This document shows, piece by piece, positions 23,169-30,095 of a stretch of DNA of 37,301 nt; the first letter of the stretch is position 1, and each line of letters begins with the position of its first letter. The stretch spans positions 1 to 37,301 of IMG/VR virus record IMGVR_UViG_3300015262_000018; one strand, given 5' to 3'. A program made the position numbers and the translations under genes. Under the pieces are notes generated by a model, which was given only the letters and a program-made list of their open reading frames with translations, made no database searches and had not been told where the DNA came from. The DNA comes from a virus.

Positions 23169-23741
23169 AGCTACCTCCATGGGCGACTGACGCTTGAGTT
23201 GGAACGTAGGACCTGAGTAATCTCCGTCCCACAGAGCAATCCGATCGAAGTTGACCCCGTAAATCTTGTCGAAACCGTCGGGGAATTTCTTCGCCGGGGA
23301 AGTCGGATAGCCCAGCGTCAAATGAGGAGTCCACTGGGGGAACTGATCCGCTGACAGATATGCCGAGTCAACGAGATCATTCTTCAGAAGCTGAGACCGG
23401 AAAGTCTCAATCTCCTTGGCCCACTGCTTGTCGAAGAACAGAACATCGGCATTCTGATCCCCCAGAACTCCCCGACTCTCAACGTCGAGATAGAACTGAG
23501 AAAGAAGAGATGCCGCATGCTCTACGTAGCCGACGACCAGATCCATCTGCGTCTGGTCATATCCAGGATTACCCAAATACAAGAGGGTGAGATGCGGTTC
23601 TTTCTCACTTGAGATCTTGCGAACTGGATCATCGGCCGAAGGAATGGCTGCGATGATCATCGACTTGTCAGCGTGGGAAATGCTGTTCAGCCCCACCAGT
23701 TCGTTGACGATGTGGCGGTTTCCGCCATGGGATCGACCCAC
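22626..23741 (-). CDS. Tagged 2H phosphoesterase fusion (2'-5' RNA ligase-like)
   Basis: 371 residues. The N-terminal domain (about 27-185) has both 2H motifs: PHLTLLYLG (HLT 50-52) and PHLTLGYP (HLT 140-142), spaced as in LigT/2H phosphoesterases. The tag LSHYGVKGMRWGVRK is at 209-223, then a helical region (LSNHELQNVVTRLNLEQQYH) and an Ala/Gly-rich hydrophobic stretch near 330-355. The start is uncertain: GTG 23741 has AGGGAGGGAG upstream; GTG 23696 or ATG 23660 are alternatives. An internal GGAGGT precedes in-frame ATG 23168 (residue 192). 2H enzymes include the Acb1 anti-CBASS nuclease, so a counter-defence role is possible, but it could also act on RNA ends. Confidence 0.8.
   Translation of the reverse strand: MGRSHGGNRHIVNELVGLNSISHADKSMIIAAIPSADDPVRKISSEKEPHLTLLYLGNPGYDQTQMDLVVGYVEHAASLLSQFYLDVESRGVLGDQNADVLFFDKQWAKEIETFRSQLLKNDLVDSAYLSADQFPQWTPHLTLGYPTSPAKKFPDGFDKIYGVNFDRIALWDGDYSGPTFQLKRQSPMEVAMSQTERGRAFFAMHEAGLSHYGVKGMRWGVRKSDSGGGSSSTAQTTPKARASEDAKAVEKAFGKINRGGTDALSNHELQNVVTRLNLEQQYHRLTSEPTPRQKNALDSGHTAVKQVLSIGKTVNEVHKFMNSPAGKALKAAFGVAKVGAAAYTGGASGAAAAGAGLAVRRMSNHYTNVGR
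23075..23111 (-). other. Tag copy 4: HYGVKGMRWGVRK in the 2H phosphoesterase fusion
   Basis: Encodes residues 211-223 of the fusion. The core agrees with the other copies apart from M-R-W instead of M-H-W. Confidence 0.8.
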
Positions 23742-24079
23742 GAGTCTCCCTCCCTCACGATGCTCATTCGAACTTCGAGCTCCTCGATCTGCTTGTTGAG
23801 CGACTCGATGACGAAGGATGTCTGAGGCGGGTCGAACAAAAGACGTACTCTCAGATAGATATACGTCTTGACCATGTTGAGCCGCTTGTCGCCTGCGAGG
23901 AAGTCATCCCACGTTGGCGTAGCGTCCTCAATCATGAAGCCCTCGGTCGGGCCTATGCCCAACTGATGGAGGACTGAGAAAACGGTGTTCGTGTGCAGGA
24001 TGACATCGGCGTCGAAACTAGTGTCGGCTTCGGCAATACCGATGATCTTCTTGACACTGGTGAGTATGCTGTCTACCAC
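23687..24079 (-). CDS. Head-tail connector (gp6-like adaptor)
   Basis: 130 residues from GTG 24079 with GGGAGG 7 bases upstream; the longer frame would run into the endolysin gene. The pattern FDADVILHTNTVFSVLHQLG, then TWDDFLAGDKRLNMVKTYIY, LFDPPQTSFVIE and the end WVDPM is that of the gp6-like head-tail connector family. That ring binds under the portal. Its gene normally follows the capsid gene, but here it lies upstream of the terminase. The stop overlaps the 2H fusion by 55 bp if GTG 23741 is used. Confidence 0.82.
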   Translation of the reverse strand: MVDSILTSVKKIIGIAEADTSFDADVILHTNTVFSVLHQLGIGPTEGFMIEDATPTWDDFLAGDKRLNMVKTYIYLRVRLLFDPPQTSFVIESLNKQIEELEVRMSIVREGDSWVDPMAETATSSTNWWG

Positions 24080-24108
24080 GTAGGAACCTCCCTCCAGATA
24101 TGGCGGGC

Positions 24109-24960
24109 TCAGCCGAAGAGTCGGTTGACTTCCTTCTGAACGGTGCTGGCGTTGTAACCGGCCTTGGTGAGGCGGGCGACTCGATCCGCTCCGGTGCCCC
24201 ACTTGCCGTCGATGACCTCGTGCGCGATCTCGTTGATCGACTTGCGCTTCGGCTTGGTGGTGCTGGAGAGCAGACGGTTGACCTCAGCCTGAACGGTCTT
24301 GGCGTCGTACCCGGCGTCCTTCAGCTTCTTGACTCGGGTATCGCCGGTGCCCCACTTGCCGTCGATCACTTCGAGAGCGATCTGGCGGACGGACTTCCGC
24401 GGTATGGGGGTGGAGGGGCGCGGGGAGGAGGGGGAGTGCTCGTCGCTCTCGGTGAAGTGCGCGTACCACTTCTGAACCTCACCGAGAAGCTCGGTCCGGA
24501 TCTTGTCCATGAACGGACCGGGGCATGCAGTCGCCGACCAGTCGTGGTGGTAGTAGACGTTGTTCTTAGTCGGCTTCTCCTTGATGACGTGGGCGAAGAG
24601 CCAACCCGCCAGACGGGCGGCCGACTTCCACGTGGTCTCGGAGACCTCCCAGTTGGGGGCGAACGTCTCGTCGGCCATCTCGATGGAAATGGAGGACTCG
24701 TTGCCTCCGCGGTTGCCGACGGCCCAGGCGTACTCCTTGACGTGGACGTACTGAGCGACCCGGCCGTGGGAGTCGACGTCGAAGTGGGCCGAAGCCGGGC
24801 GGGTCTTCCAGACCGCGAGAACACCGGCGTGGGTGAGGTTTCCACCGTTGTGATGGAAGGTGACGGACGTCTTCTTGAACTGCGTGTGGGTGACGTGTCC
24901 GGTGGCGCTGAGCGCGGCGATGAAGTCGCCGACGGGCTCGTCGTAGGATATGGTACCCAT
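24109..24960 (-). CDS. Endolysin: N-acetylmuramoyl-L-alanine amidase with two CW_7 repeats
   Basis: 283 residues. The amidase (PGRP/Amidase_2) domain spans about 1-165: TFHHNGG (H36/H37), SAHFDVDSHGRVAQYV, SSISIEM with E94, and YYHHDWSATACPGP (H138/H139, C146) supply the zinc and catalytic residues. After a Pro/Ser linker, two CW_7 (Cpl-7-type) wall-binding repeats follow at about 190-231 and 241-282, each with IAxEVIDGKWGTGxxRVxxL and VxxEVNRLL. No signal peptide is visible, so release depends on a holin. The gene is 22 kb from the holin pair. SD GGGAG precedes ATG 24960. The codons are GC-rich like the capsid gene. Confidence 0.95.
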   Translation of the reverse strand: MGTISYDEPVGDFIAALSATGHVTHTQFKKTSVTFHHNGGNLTHAGVLAVWKTRPASAHFDVDSHGRVAQYVHVKEYAWAVGNRGGNESSISIEMADETFAPNWEVSETTWKSAARLAGWLFAHVIKEKPTKNNVYYHHDWSATACPGPFMDKIRTELLGEVQKWYAHFTESDEHSPSSPRPSTPIPRKSVRQIALEVIDGKWGTGDTRVKKLKDAGYDAKTVQAEVNRLLSSTTKPKRKSINEIAHEVIDGKWGTGADRVARLTKAGYNASTVQKEVNRLFG

Positions 24961-24974
24961 GTGTTCTCCCAGGT

Positions 24975-25982
24975 TTATGAAGGATTTTGCCCGATGTTCT
25001 TCAGGCGCAGATAGAACGGGTAAGAAGGTGCGGCGTAAACACGATTCGATGCACCGGCAGCCGAACCAATATGCGCCAGCCCAACTCTCACTTTCCCGTC
25101 GCTTCCGATGACACCAGAACCAACGGTGAACATCGGAGGTGAGGAATGCTTGCTTACTGTGAGGATGGGGTAAAGACCAGGTCGGCCTTCAGATGGAGGG
25201 GTGGAAGATCTCGACGTCCCGTAGTAAAGAATCGCGTTCAAGGATTCATCCATAAGAACCCAGTCCATGTAGTGCGAACCGAGGTACAGAAAATCAGCGA
25301 ACACTTCTATTCGATCTCCGGGGGAAGCATCGATGGCTCCTGCGAGAGCAGTTCCTGAAGAGGTTCGAACGACCGTCCAAGAGGAGACTCCCGGAAGACC
25401 TGACAGATCGTCATCTATGACCGTTACTTCTATGGTCTTGCTCGAACCGCCAGAAACCCCAGGATCACCCTTGGGTCCTTGGATTCCCTGCTCTCCTTGG
25501 TCGCCCTTGGGTCCTTGTTCTCCGGGATCACCCTTGGGTCCTTGGATTCCCTGAAGACCTTGTTCCCCACGATCGCCTTTGGGTCCGACCACAGGAACGT
25601 AGTTCGGAGTGGCTGGGTTGATCTCGGCAATCGTGTTCAGATCCAAAGTGGATCCGCTCGAAAAACCCTTGAGAGAGAAGACGTGAACTCGTGTCTTACC
25701 CTCGATGGTTATGAAGACCTTCCACAACCAATCACGAGGATTCGACCCTGGCGCTGAATTATCGAGAAGCTCGACTCCAGGTACCCCGTCGTCTGAAATC
25801 AAACGACCCTGCGAGTCGAACCGATAACTTCCCCCGCCAGTCCATCGAACGGTGCTTCCGTTGATGACGATTTCGGGAACGGTCGGTTCGAACCGAACGC
25901 CTCCGCTAAGTCGCCTTCCCTCGACAGGACTTTTGACAGTGAGATTCACAGTCTTGGTCGGGGTGCCGGGAGGGAATGACAT
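24975..25982 (-). CDS. Collagen-like tail fibre / appendage protein
   Basis: 335 residues. The N-terminal beta domain (1-130) includes [20 protein letters not shown]. Collagen-type Gly-X-Y triplets at about 133-175 ([20 protein letters not shown] and following) form a trimeric shaft. The C-terminal domain of about 155 residues ([20 protein letters not shown] to the end) is beta-rich and may bind a ligand or the virion. Collagen-like proteins are frequent on actinophage tails. Placement beside the endolysin and HNH genes near the packaging site is unusual for a fibre. SD GAGGAGGAG precedes ATG 25982. Confidence 0.85.
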   Translation of the reverse strand: MSFPPGTPTKTVNLTVKSPVEGRRLSGGVRFEPTVPEIVINGSTVRWTGGGSYRFDSQGRLISDDGVPGVELLDNSAPGSNPRDWLWKVFITIEGKTRVHVFSLKGFSSGSTLDLNTIAEINPATPNYVPVVGPKGDRGEQGLQGIQGPKGDPGEQGPKGDQGEQGIQGPKGDPGVSGGSSKTIEVTVIDDDLSGLPGVSSWTVVRTSSGTALAGAIDASPGDRIEVFADFLYLGSHYMDWVLMDESLNAILYYGTSRSSTPPSEGRPGLYPILTVSKHSSPPMFTVGSGVIGSDGKVRVGLAHIGSAAGASNRVYAAPSYPFYLRLKNIGQNPS

Positions 25983-25997
25983 GGAGTCTCCTCCTCT

Positions 25998-26408
25998 CTA
26001 CCAAAGTTTGGTGTCGCCAGGCTTTCGTTCGACTAGCGGTTTGGGGAGTAGTCGCTCGTCGCCGAAGTGAATGGCGTTGTGTGTCCGAAGGGTCACCGCT
26101 ATCAAGAACTCAGGATCCAGAATGCTCGGATCGCCTTCTTCAATGTCAGCAACAGTCATCGGGTTCATGTGATGGATGTAGATGGCGTCATGAATGTCGT
26201 AGCCTTCGATCCCCATGTCACATCCGTTGTCTCGGACGATGACGTGATGACGAATGTTACGCCACTCTCTCGACGTGTAGAAACTCTGGTTCATCCATCG
26301 GTCGAATCCGAAAGTTGCTTCCCCGACTTGACCGCGAAGAGCGAGATACCGGAAGCGTTCCTCGAAGCTATCAATCCTTCTCAGCTCTGAGTAAGACCTA
26401 ACCCTCAT
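25998..26408 (-). CDS. HNH endonuclease (terminase-associated type)
   Basis: 136 residues. The start is likely ATG 26408, overlapping the previous stop. The HNH fold is clear: FYTSREWRNIRHHVIVRDNG then CDMGIEGYDI, the IHH motif at 78-80 (DAIYIHHMNPMT), LDPEFLI, and a final THNAIHFGDE. HNH proteins encoded next to terminases are needed for cos cleavage in HK97-type phages. This one lies close to the cos-like locus at 26836-27025. That placement supports a packaging role over a homing role. Confidence 0.85.
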   Translation of the reverse strand: MRVRSYSELRRIDSFEERFRYLALRGQVGEATFGFDRWMNQSFYTSREWRNIRHHVIVRDNGCDMGIEGYDIHDAIYIHHMNPMTVADIEEGDPSILDPEFLIAVTLRTHNAIHFGDERLLPKPLVERKPGDTKLW

Positions 26409-26751
26409 AGCCGTCGTGGATCTCTTCCGGAACACCACTCTGGTACGACCGCATAGCTTCGATCGCCTTGGCTGTGAGCTCTTCCATGCGAGCCTGCGAG
26501 CCTAGAGATTCGATCTTGGCAAGCTGGAGCTTGACATCTGCTTCAAGCCTCTGCTGTTCCAGTCGTTCGCGGGTCGAACCTAGCTTGAGGAAGTGAACAG
26601 TTTCGGTGGCGGATGCTGTTCCATCCCTGAGGCGCTGTTCTACGAGGTCGTGAGCCAACGAAACCAACTGGTGCTCTCGACCTTCGGGAGTGGTAGCCGG
26701 AGCGGTCCGTCTCGATGGCCCAGGTGATGGTACCCGCGACTGATTGACCAT
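26398..26751 (-). CDS. Conserved coiled-coil protein, candidate small terminase or packaging accessory
   Basis: 117 residues. After a disordered, Pro/Ser-rich start the core reads HQLVSLAHDLVEQRLRDGTA, then SATETVHFLKLGSTRERLEQ and a long helix to AIEAMRSYQSG. I associate this with a phage family commonly found before HNH and terminase genes. No HTH is obvious, but position right after the cos-like site fits DNA recognition for packaging. SD AAAGGAG precedes ATG 26751. Confidence 0.7.
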   Translation of the reverse strand: MVNQSRVPSPGPSRRTAPATTPEGREHQLVSLAHDLVEQRLRDGTASATETVHFLKLGSTRERLEQQRLEADVKLQLAKIESLGSQARMEELTAKAIEAMRSYQSGVPEEIHDGYEG

Positions 26752-26828
26752 GCTTCTCTACTCCTTTCAGTGAGTTCCGGATGGGTTTGTTGTGGCTTCT
26801 GAGGCGGACGAGGGGTAAAAAGCTGCAG

Positions 26829-26863
26829 AAAAACTCCCGCCGGGGGTATTTTTAGGAGGCGGG
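26829..26863 (-). terminator. Terminator-like hairpin before the packaging operon
   Basis: CCCGCC (26836-26841) and GGCGGG (26858-26863) form a stem. In the minus-strand transcript it is followed by AGTTTTTCTGC. It would end transcripts of the RNA-polymerase-like operon before the terminase-side genes. The stem is short with a 16-base loop, so strength is uncertain. Confidence 0.5.
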
Positions 26864-27025
26864 CGATACAGGAGGGGGGCCATTTTTGCGGACCCCTCCC
26901 CCCGGTCTGACAAATTTTTTTGAATCCATGTATCGAGAGCTTGGGAGGCCAGAGGTCGGCCAAAGTAAACCGGGTTCGCGAGGGGGAACGCGAGCCGCAC
27001 GGAGAACTCCAACCGACCTCTGGCC
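26836..27025. other. Putative cos / packaging locus
   Basis: A noncoding 277-bp gap (26752-27028) precedes the small-subunit-like, HNH and terminase genes. It holds nested inverted repeats: GGAGGGG (26871-26877) with CCCCTCC (26893-26899), flanked by longer G and C tracts around CATTTTTGCG, and a perfect 13-bp inverted repeat (26947-26959 with 27013-27025) enclosing an 8-bp hairpin (26973-26980 with 26989-26996). G-tract dyads beside terminase genes are typical of cohesive-end sites. If right, the genome ends lie here and the window is a circularised or prophage view. Confidence 0.5.
26947..27025. repeat. 13-bp perfect inverted repeat with inner hairpin
   Basis: GGCCAGAGGTCGG at 26947-26959 and its exact reverse complement at 27013-27025 begin 4 bp after the stop of the 27029-27298 gene. 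The 53-bp interior contains GGTTCGCG / CGCGAGCC, a stem with one G-T pair. It could be a packaging-protein site or a structured 3' RNA end. No T-run follows in either direction. Confidence 0.75.
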
Positions 27026-27028
27026 AGC

Positions 27029-27298
27029 TCATGATGCCGAAGAGTCGTCAGCCTTACTTGCTTCAACTGCCTCGTACTTGGCATCAGTTCCGGTAACGAC
27101 AACCTCAAGGAAGTCGTCTATACCGTCTTCGATCGCTTGGCTACGTACTGCTTCAGGCAGCTCGTGTGAGTCCTTGACCAAGCGAGCGAGGAGGGCAGTG
27201 GTGTGATACCCCAGCTGCCTGTCGTACTGGTCCCACTGTTCCCACTGTGTGAATGGGTCGAATGGGTTGTCGCTTGTTGTGAGCATGCGTTCTGCCAT
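27029..27298 (-). CDS. Small conserved protein downstream of the RNA-polymerase-like gene
   Basis: 89 residues from ATG 27298, one base after the stop of the 931-aa gene. The start LTTSDNPFDPFTQWEQWDQY then DRQLGYHTTALLARLVKDSH, followed by EAVRSQAIEDGIDDFLEVV, is a pattern I associate with small phage proteins encoded beside terminase loci. It is acidic and helical. Tight coupling to the RNA-polymerase-like protein suggests a shared pathway, for instance a partner or regulator. The function is unknown. Confidence 0.78.
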   Translation of the reverse strand: MAERMLTTSDNPFDPFTQWEQWDQYDRQLGYHTTALLARLVKDSHELPEAVRSQAIEDGIDDFLEVVVTGTDAKYEAVEASKADDSSAS

Positions 27299-27299
27299 G

Positions 27300-30095
27300 T
27301 TACTCACTCTTTCCACTCAGCATGGACACTAGAGTGGACACCGAGATTCCAAGGTAGTCAGCCACCTCAGCTTGGGTGTAACCCCTACGGACAAGGTCTG
27401 CAGCACGAGACCGCATGGCCGGATCGTGCACCACTGCCTCACGAGGCATGGCCAGTTCCTTGAGCTTCTCCGTATCGGTGTTGTCCAGGATGTCCTTCAG
27501 TTTGCTAGGACTGATGGCTCCTGCTTGGATCGCTTCCCATTCCCGAGGAGAGATCACGATCTGATCCTTCTTGGCACCAGTTCTGATTCGTGCTTCTTCG
27601 AGAGCCTTCGAACTCGCCTTCTTCTTGTCGCCTTCCTCCATGTCTGGATTGGCTTGGAGCTTCTGGCGGTAGATGGCATTCCCAATGATCTGGGCCTGCC
27701 TTTCGAGGGGGGCATTCCTGAGAGCCAGGTTCAGAGCCGCATCGAGACGCTTTACTTCTGGGGCATAGGTGTTGGCTGCAGAAGGAGAACGCCGAATAGG
27801 CTTGACCGAGAGGGTGGCCTTTCGTGCTTCGTTGGCCATGCCCTTCAATGCGTTCGAATGATCCGCATAGACGATCTCGATCGGAGTAGGGTTCTTCGAC
27901 AGGTAGGTACGAGCATCATCAACAGTCGATAGCTTCGCAACCTTCTCCATAACAGGAGTTTCCCTCGTCACAGGCTCACCGTCACGCTTCACGACTTCGG
28001 TGTCTGGACGAACCCTATAACTGGCTACCCATACACGCTTCCCAGTATCAGGGTCTACGACCTTGGTCTCAGACGTCTTTCTACCGGTAGGCACATACAC
28101 AAGCCTGCCAGTGGCGGCATCGATGGGACCGCCATCTTTTTGAGAACGAAGTTTGCGTTCAGGGATCTCAGTCGTGGCGTTCTGTCCAGAGTTAGAGATG
28201 ACGGTGGATGCACCACCATTCTTCTTCTGGTACTTCCTGACGAGGGCGGTGATGCCGTTGTCGATGGCAGACTGCTTGTAGTCGAGGTGGTGCTTCTCGG
28301 CATCGATCACAACCATGGAATGTTTGACGGCACGCTCAAGCTCAGGGAACGTAGCGCCACCGATGGTCATGTCGGTGATGAGATTGGACACCTTACCCAT
28401 CTCAATACCCTTGGTACGGGCACTCATCTTGGGTACGTCTTCAGGCAGCTTGTACATCTTGGGGTCGAAGTTCTTGAGACCCTCAAGCGGCGGGCGGGTG
28501 GCAATCTGGCGCTTGTCGTTCGGGATCACGAGAACCGTGTCGCCGTCGAAGTCTGCACCAGACAGTTGCTCAGCAACCTTGGGGTGGATGCCGATAGCAT
28601 CGCGAGCAGCATTACCGATTACGGACTTGCCTTCAGCCACCTTGTTGTTGACCCTCAGTTGAGGGATCTCGAACGTTCCGCCATGAGGGAAGCGAACTAG
28701 GACTACAATCTCACCATCCTTGAAGGTTGGCGCGTAAACCTCGTTCTCGCTGATCTTCGTCAGTGGAAGGATGACCTTGGTTGCCTGCCTCGGCATAGCA
28801 GCGGCCTTCAGATGCACAGCTGCGGCATCTGTGGACTCTGCGTATTTTTCGAGCAGGTGCTCTCTCAAAGTGGGGTTGGTGATCGACATGATCTCATCGA
28901 GCTCACGCCGTTTACGCTCTTGCACCAAATCAAGCTGTCGCTTGGCGAGGACTTGACTTTGCTTGGAAAGCATTTGAGACGAGAGGGTTCTATTCCACTC
29001 ATCCCATCGTCCTTCGGCATTGACGACATTCATCACCGAAGTAACGTGCTTTCGACCGAAGGCGTCAGCCTCTTGGATCTGATGGTCGATGGTTGCACCA
29101 AACGGATCCTTGGGGTCCTTACCCATGGGCTTCATGGCGTCGAGCTTGTTGCCGGTGTTCGACTTGTTCGTGTTGAAGATCAAGTCGACGCCGGGAGGGA
29201 AATCCTTAGGATCTCCTCGCATAGCCATGCCCTTGAGGTAATGGGTTCCGTCCACAGCAATACGAACCTGTGCATAGGTCGCGTTACCGAGAGACGTGTC
29301 CTTTACCCCAGGACGAACCTGAATGACACCGTCACGGAGGCTTCCGCCTTCTTCCGCATACCGAACCTTGACTCGCTTCGAATCGATCGAGATCGGAGGC
29401 TTGATGGTGTCGAAAGCTTGACCGCGATCCACAGGGAACATCGTGATCTGTTGGATCTTGTCACGGTTCCTCATCAGATCGCCGAACGTGGTACCGGGAG
29501 GACAGAGGACCTTCAGTCTCGTGTCCTTACCCGTACCCAGCTGTCGCACAGGAACCTTGTGGAGTTCGTAGCCTTCGTCCCGAAGAATGGAGACAGCAGT
29601 GTTGAGTTTCTCGGCACTGATGCCGCGGTGAAGCTCGACGCCCTTGCCCACATCGACGAAGCCCTTATCGGCTACCTGCTCGCGAAGCATCTCCGCAGTG
29701 GCCGTGAGAACGTCATTGCGTTCCTTGCGACCTGGCTCAAGCAGAGCTCGAACAGAGGATTCGCCAGCGAGCCCCATCTCCTTGGCGATGGCACCGTTGG
29801 ACCAACCCTTGGCCTTCAGCTTTTCAGCCTGTATGATCTTGGCTCGGGTTGCGGCGTTGTTGGCGATCGTGGTTGCGGCGCGAAGTTCAGTCGTCGTCAT
29901 TCCGAAACCTTGGGCGATCTCTTTGTCGGTGAGACCCGGTTTTCCATCCTTCTCCTTACGGAGATCCTCGACCATGCCGAGGAAGGTCATGGCGCGAGTT
30001 GTGACGTCTTCGCCGGAACCCCAGGGATAACGGCCAGATTTTCGGAGGATACCGTAGTGCACAAGGTAATCCTCTTCGTCAATGACCACGCTCAC
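27300..30095 (-). CDS. DFDGD-motif, RNA-polymerase beta'-like protein (putative), tagged at N-terminus
   Basis: 931 residues from GTG 30095 (GTGA overlap with the upstream gene). Order: N-terminal tag HYGILRKSGRYPWGSGED (13-30); two HTH segments (55-75 LTDKEIAQGFGMTTTEL; 97-120 GWSNGAIAKEMGLAGES); a large core; RFPHGGTFEIPQL (468-480); HPKVAEQLSGADFDGDTVLV (504-523) with DFDGD at 515-519; and a C-terminal HTH (GYTQAEVADYLGISVSTLVS). ADFDGD preceded by a HPxV segment is the catalytic Mg-site signature of multisubunit RNA polymerase beta' and of one-chain YonO/QDE-1-type polymerases. It is clear in sequence, but the fold is inferred. Alternatively this is a conserved phage protein with a chance motif. 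It is in one operon with two nucleases and ends next to the cos-like site. Confidence 0.6.
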   Translation of the reverse strand: MSVVIDEEDYLVHYGILRKSGRYPWGSGEDVTTRAMTFLGMVEDLRKEKDGKPGLTDKEIAQGFGMTTTELRAATTIANNAATRAKIIQAEKLKAKGWSNGAIAKEMGLAGESSVRALLEPGRKERNDVLTATAEMLREQVADKGFVDVGKGVELHRGISAEKLNTAVSILRDEGYELHKVPVRQLGTGKDTRLKVLCPPGTTFGDLMRNRDKIQQITMFPVDRGQAFDTIKPPISIDSKRVKVRYAEEGGSLRDGVIQVRPGVKDTSLGNATYAQVRIAVDGTHYLKGMAMRGDPKDFPPGVDLIFNTNKSNTGNKLDAMKPMGKDPKDPFGATIDHQIQEADAFGRKHVTSVMNVVNAEGRWDEWNRTLSSQMLSKQSQVLAKRQLDLVQERKRRELDEIMSITNPTLREHLLEKYAESTDAAAVHLKAAAMPRQATKVILPLTKISENEVYAPTFKDGEIVVLVRFPHGGTFEIPQLRVNNKVAEGKSVIGNAARDAIGIHPKVAEQLSGADFDGDTVLVIPNDKRQIATRPPLEGLKNFDPKMYKLPEDVPKMSARTKGIEMGKVSNLITDMTIGGATFPELERAVKHSMVVIDAEKHHLDYKQSAIDNGITALVRKYQKKNGGASTVISNSGQNATTEIPERKLRSQKDGGPIDAATGRLVYVPTGRKTSETKVVDPDTGKRVWVASYRVRPDTEVVKRDGEPVTRETPVMEKVAKLSTVDDARTYLSKNPTPIEIVYADHSNALKGMANEARKATLSVKPIRRSPSAANTYAPEVKRLDAALNLALRNAPLERQAQIIGNAIYRQKLQANPDMEEGDKKKASSKALEEARIRTGAKKDQIVISPREWEAIQAGAISPSKLKDILDNTDTEKLKELAMPREAVVHDPAMRSRAADLVRRGYTQAEVADYLGISVSTLVSMLSGKSE

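Noticed and set aside
25440-25570. Repeated CCCTTGGGTCCTTG-type units resembling a short repeat array
   Set aside because: These encode collagen Gly-X-Y triplets in the fibre gene. Spacing is in-frame and variable, with no spacer-repeat structure of a CRISPR array.
26640-27108. Two minus-strand frames (26640-27032 and 26767-27108) across the cos-like locus
   Set aside because: Both are Pro/Arg/Ser-rich, cross G-tracts and inverted repeats, overlap genuine genes at both ends, and lack SD sites.
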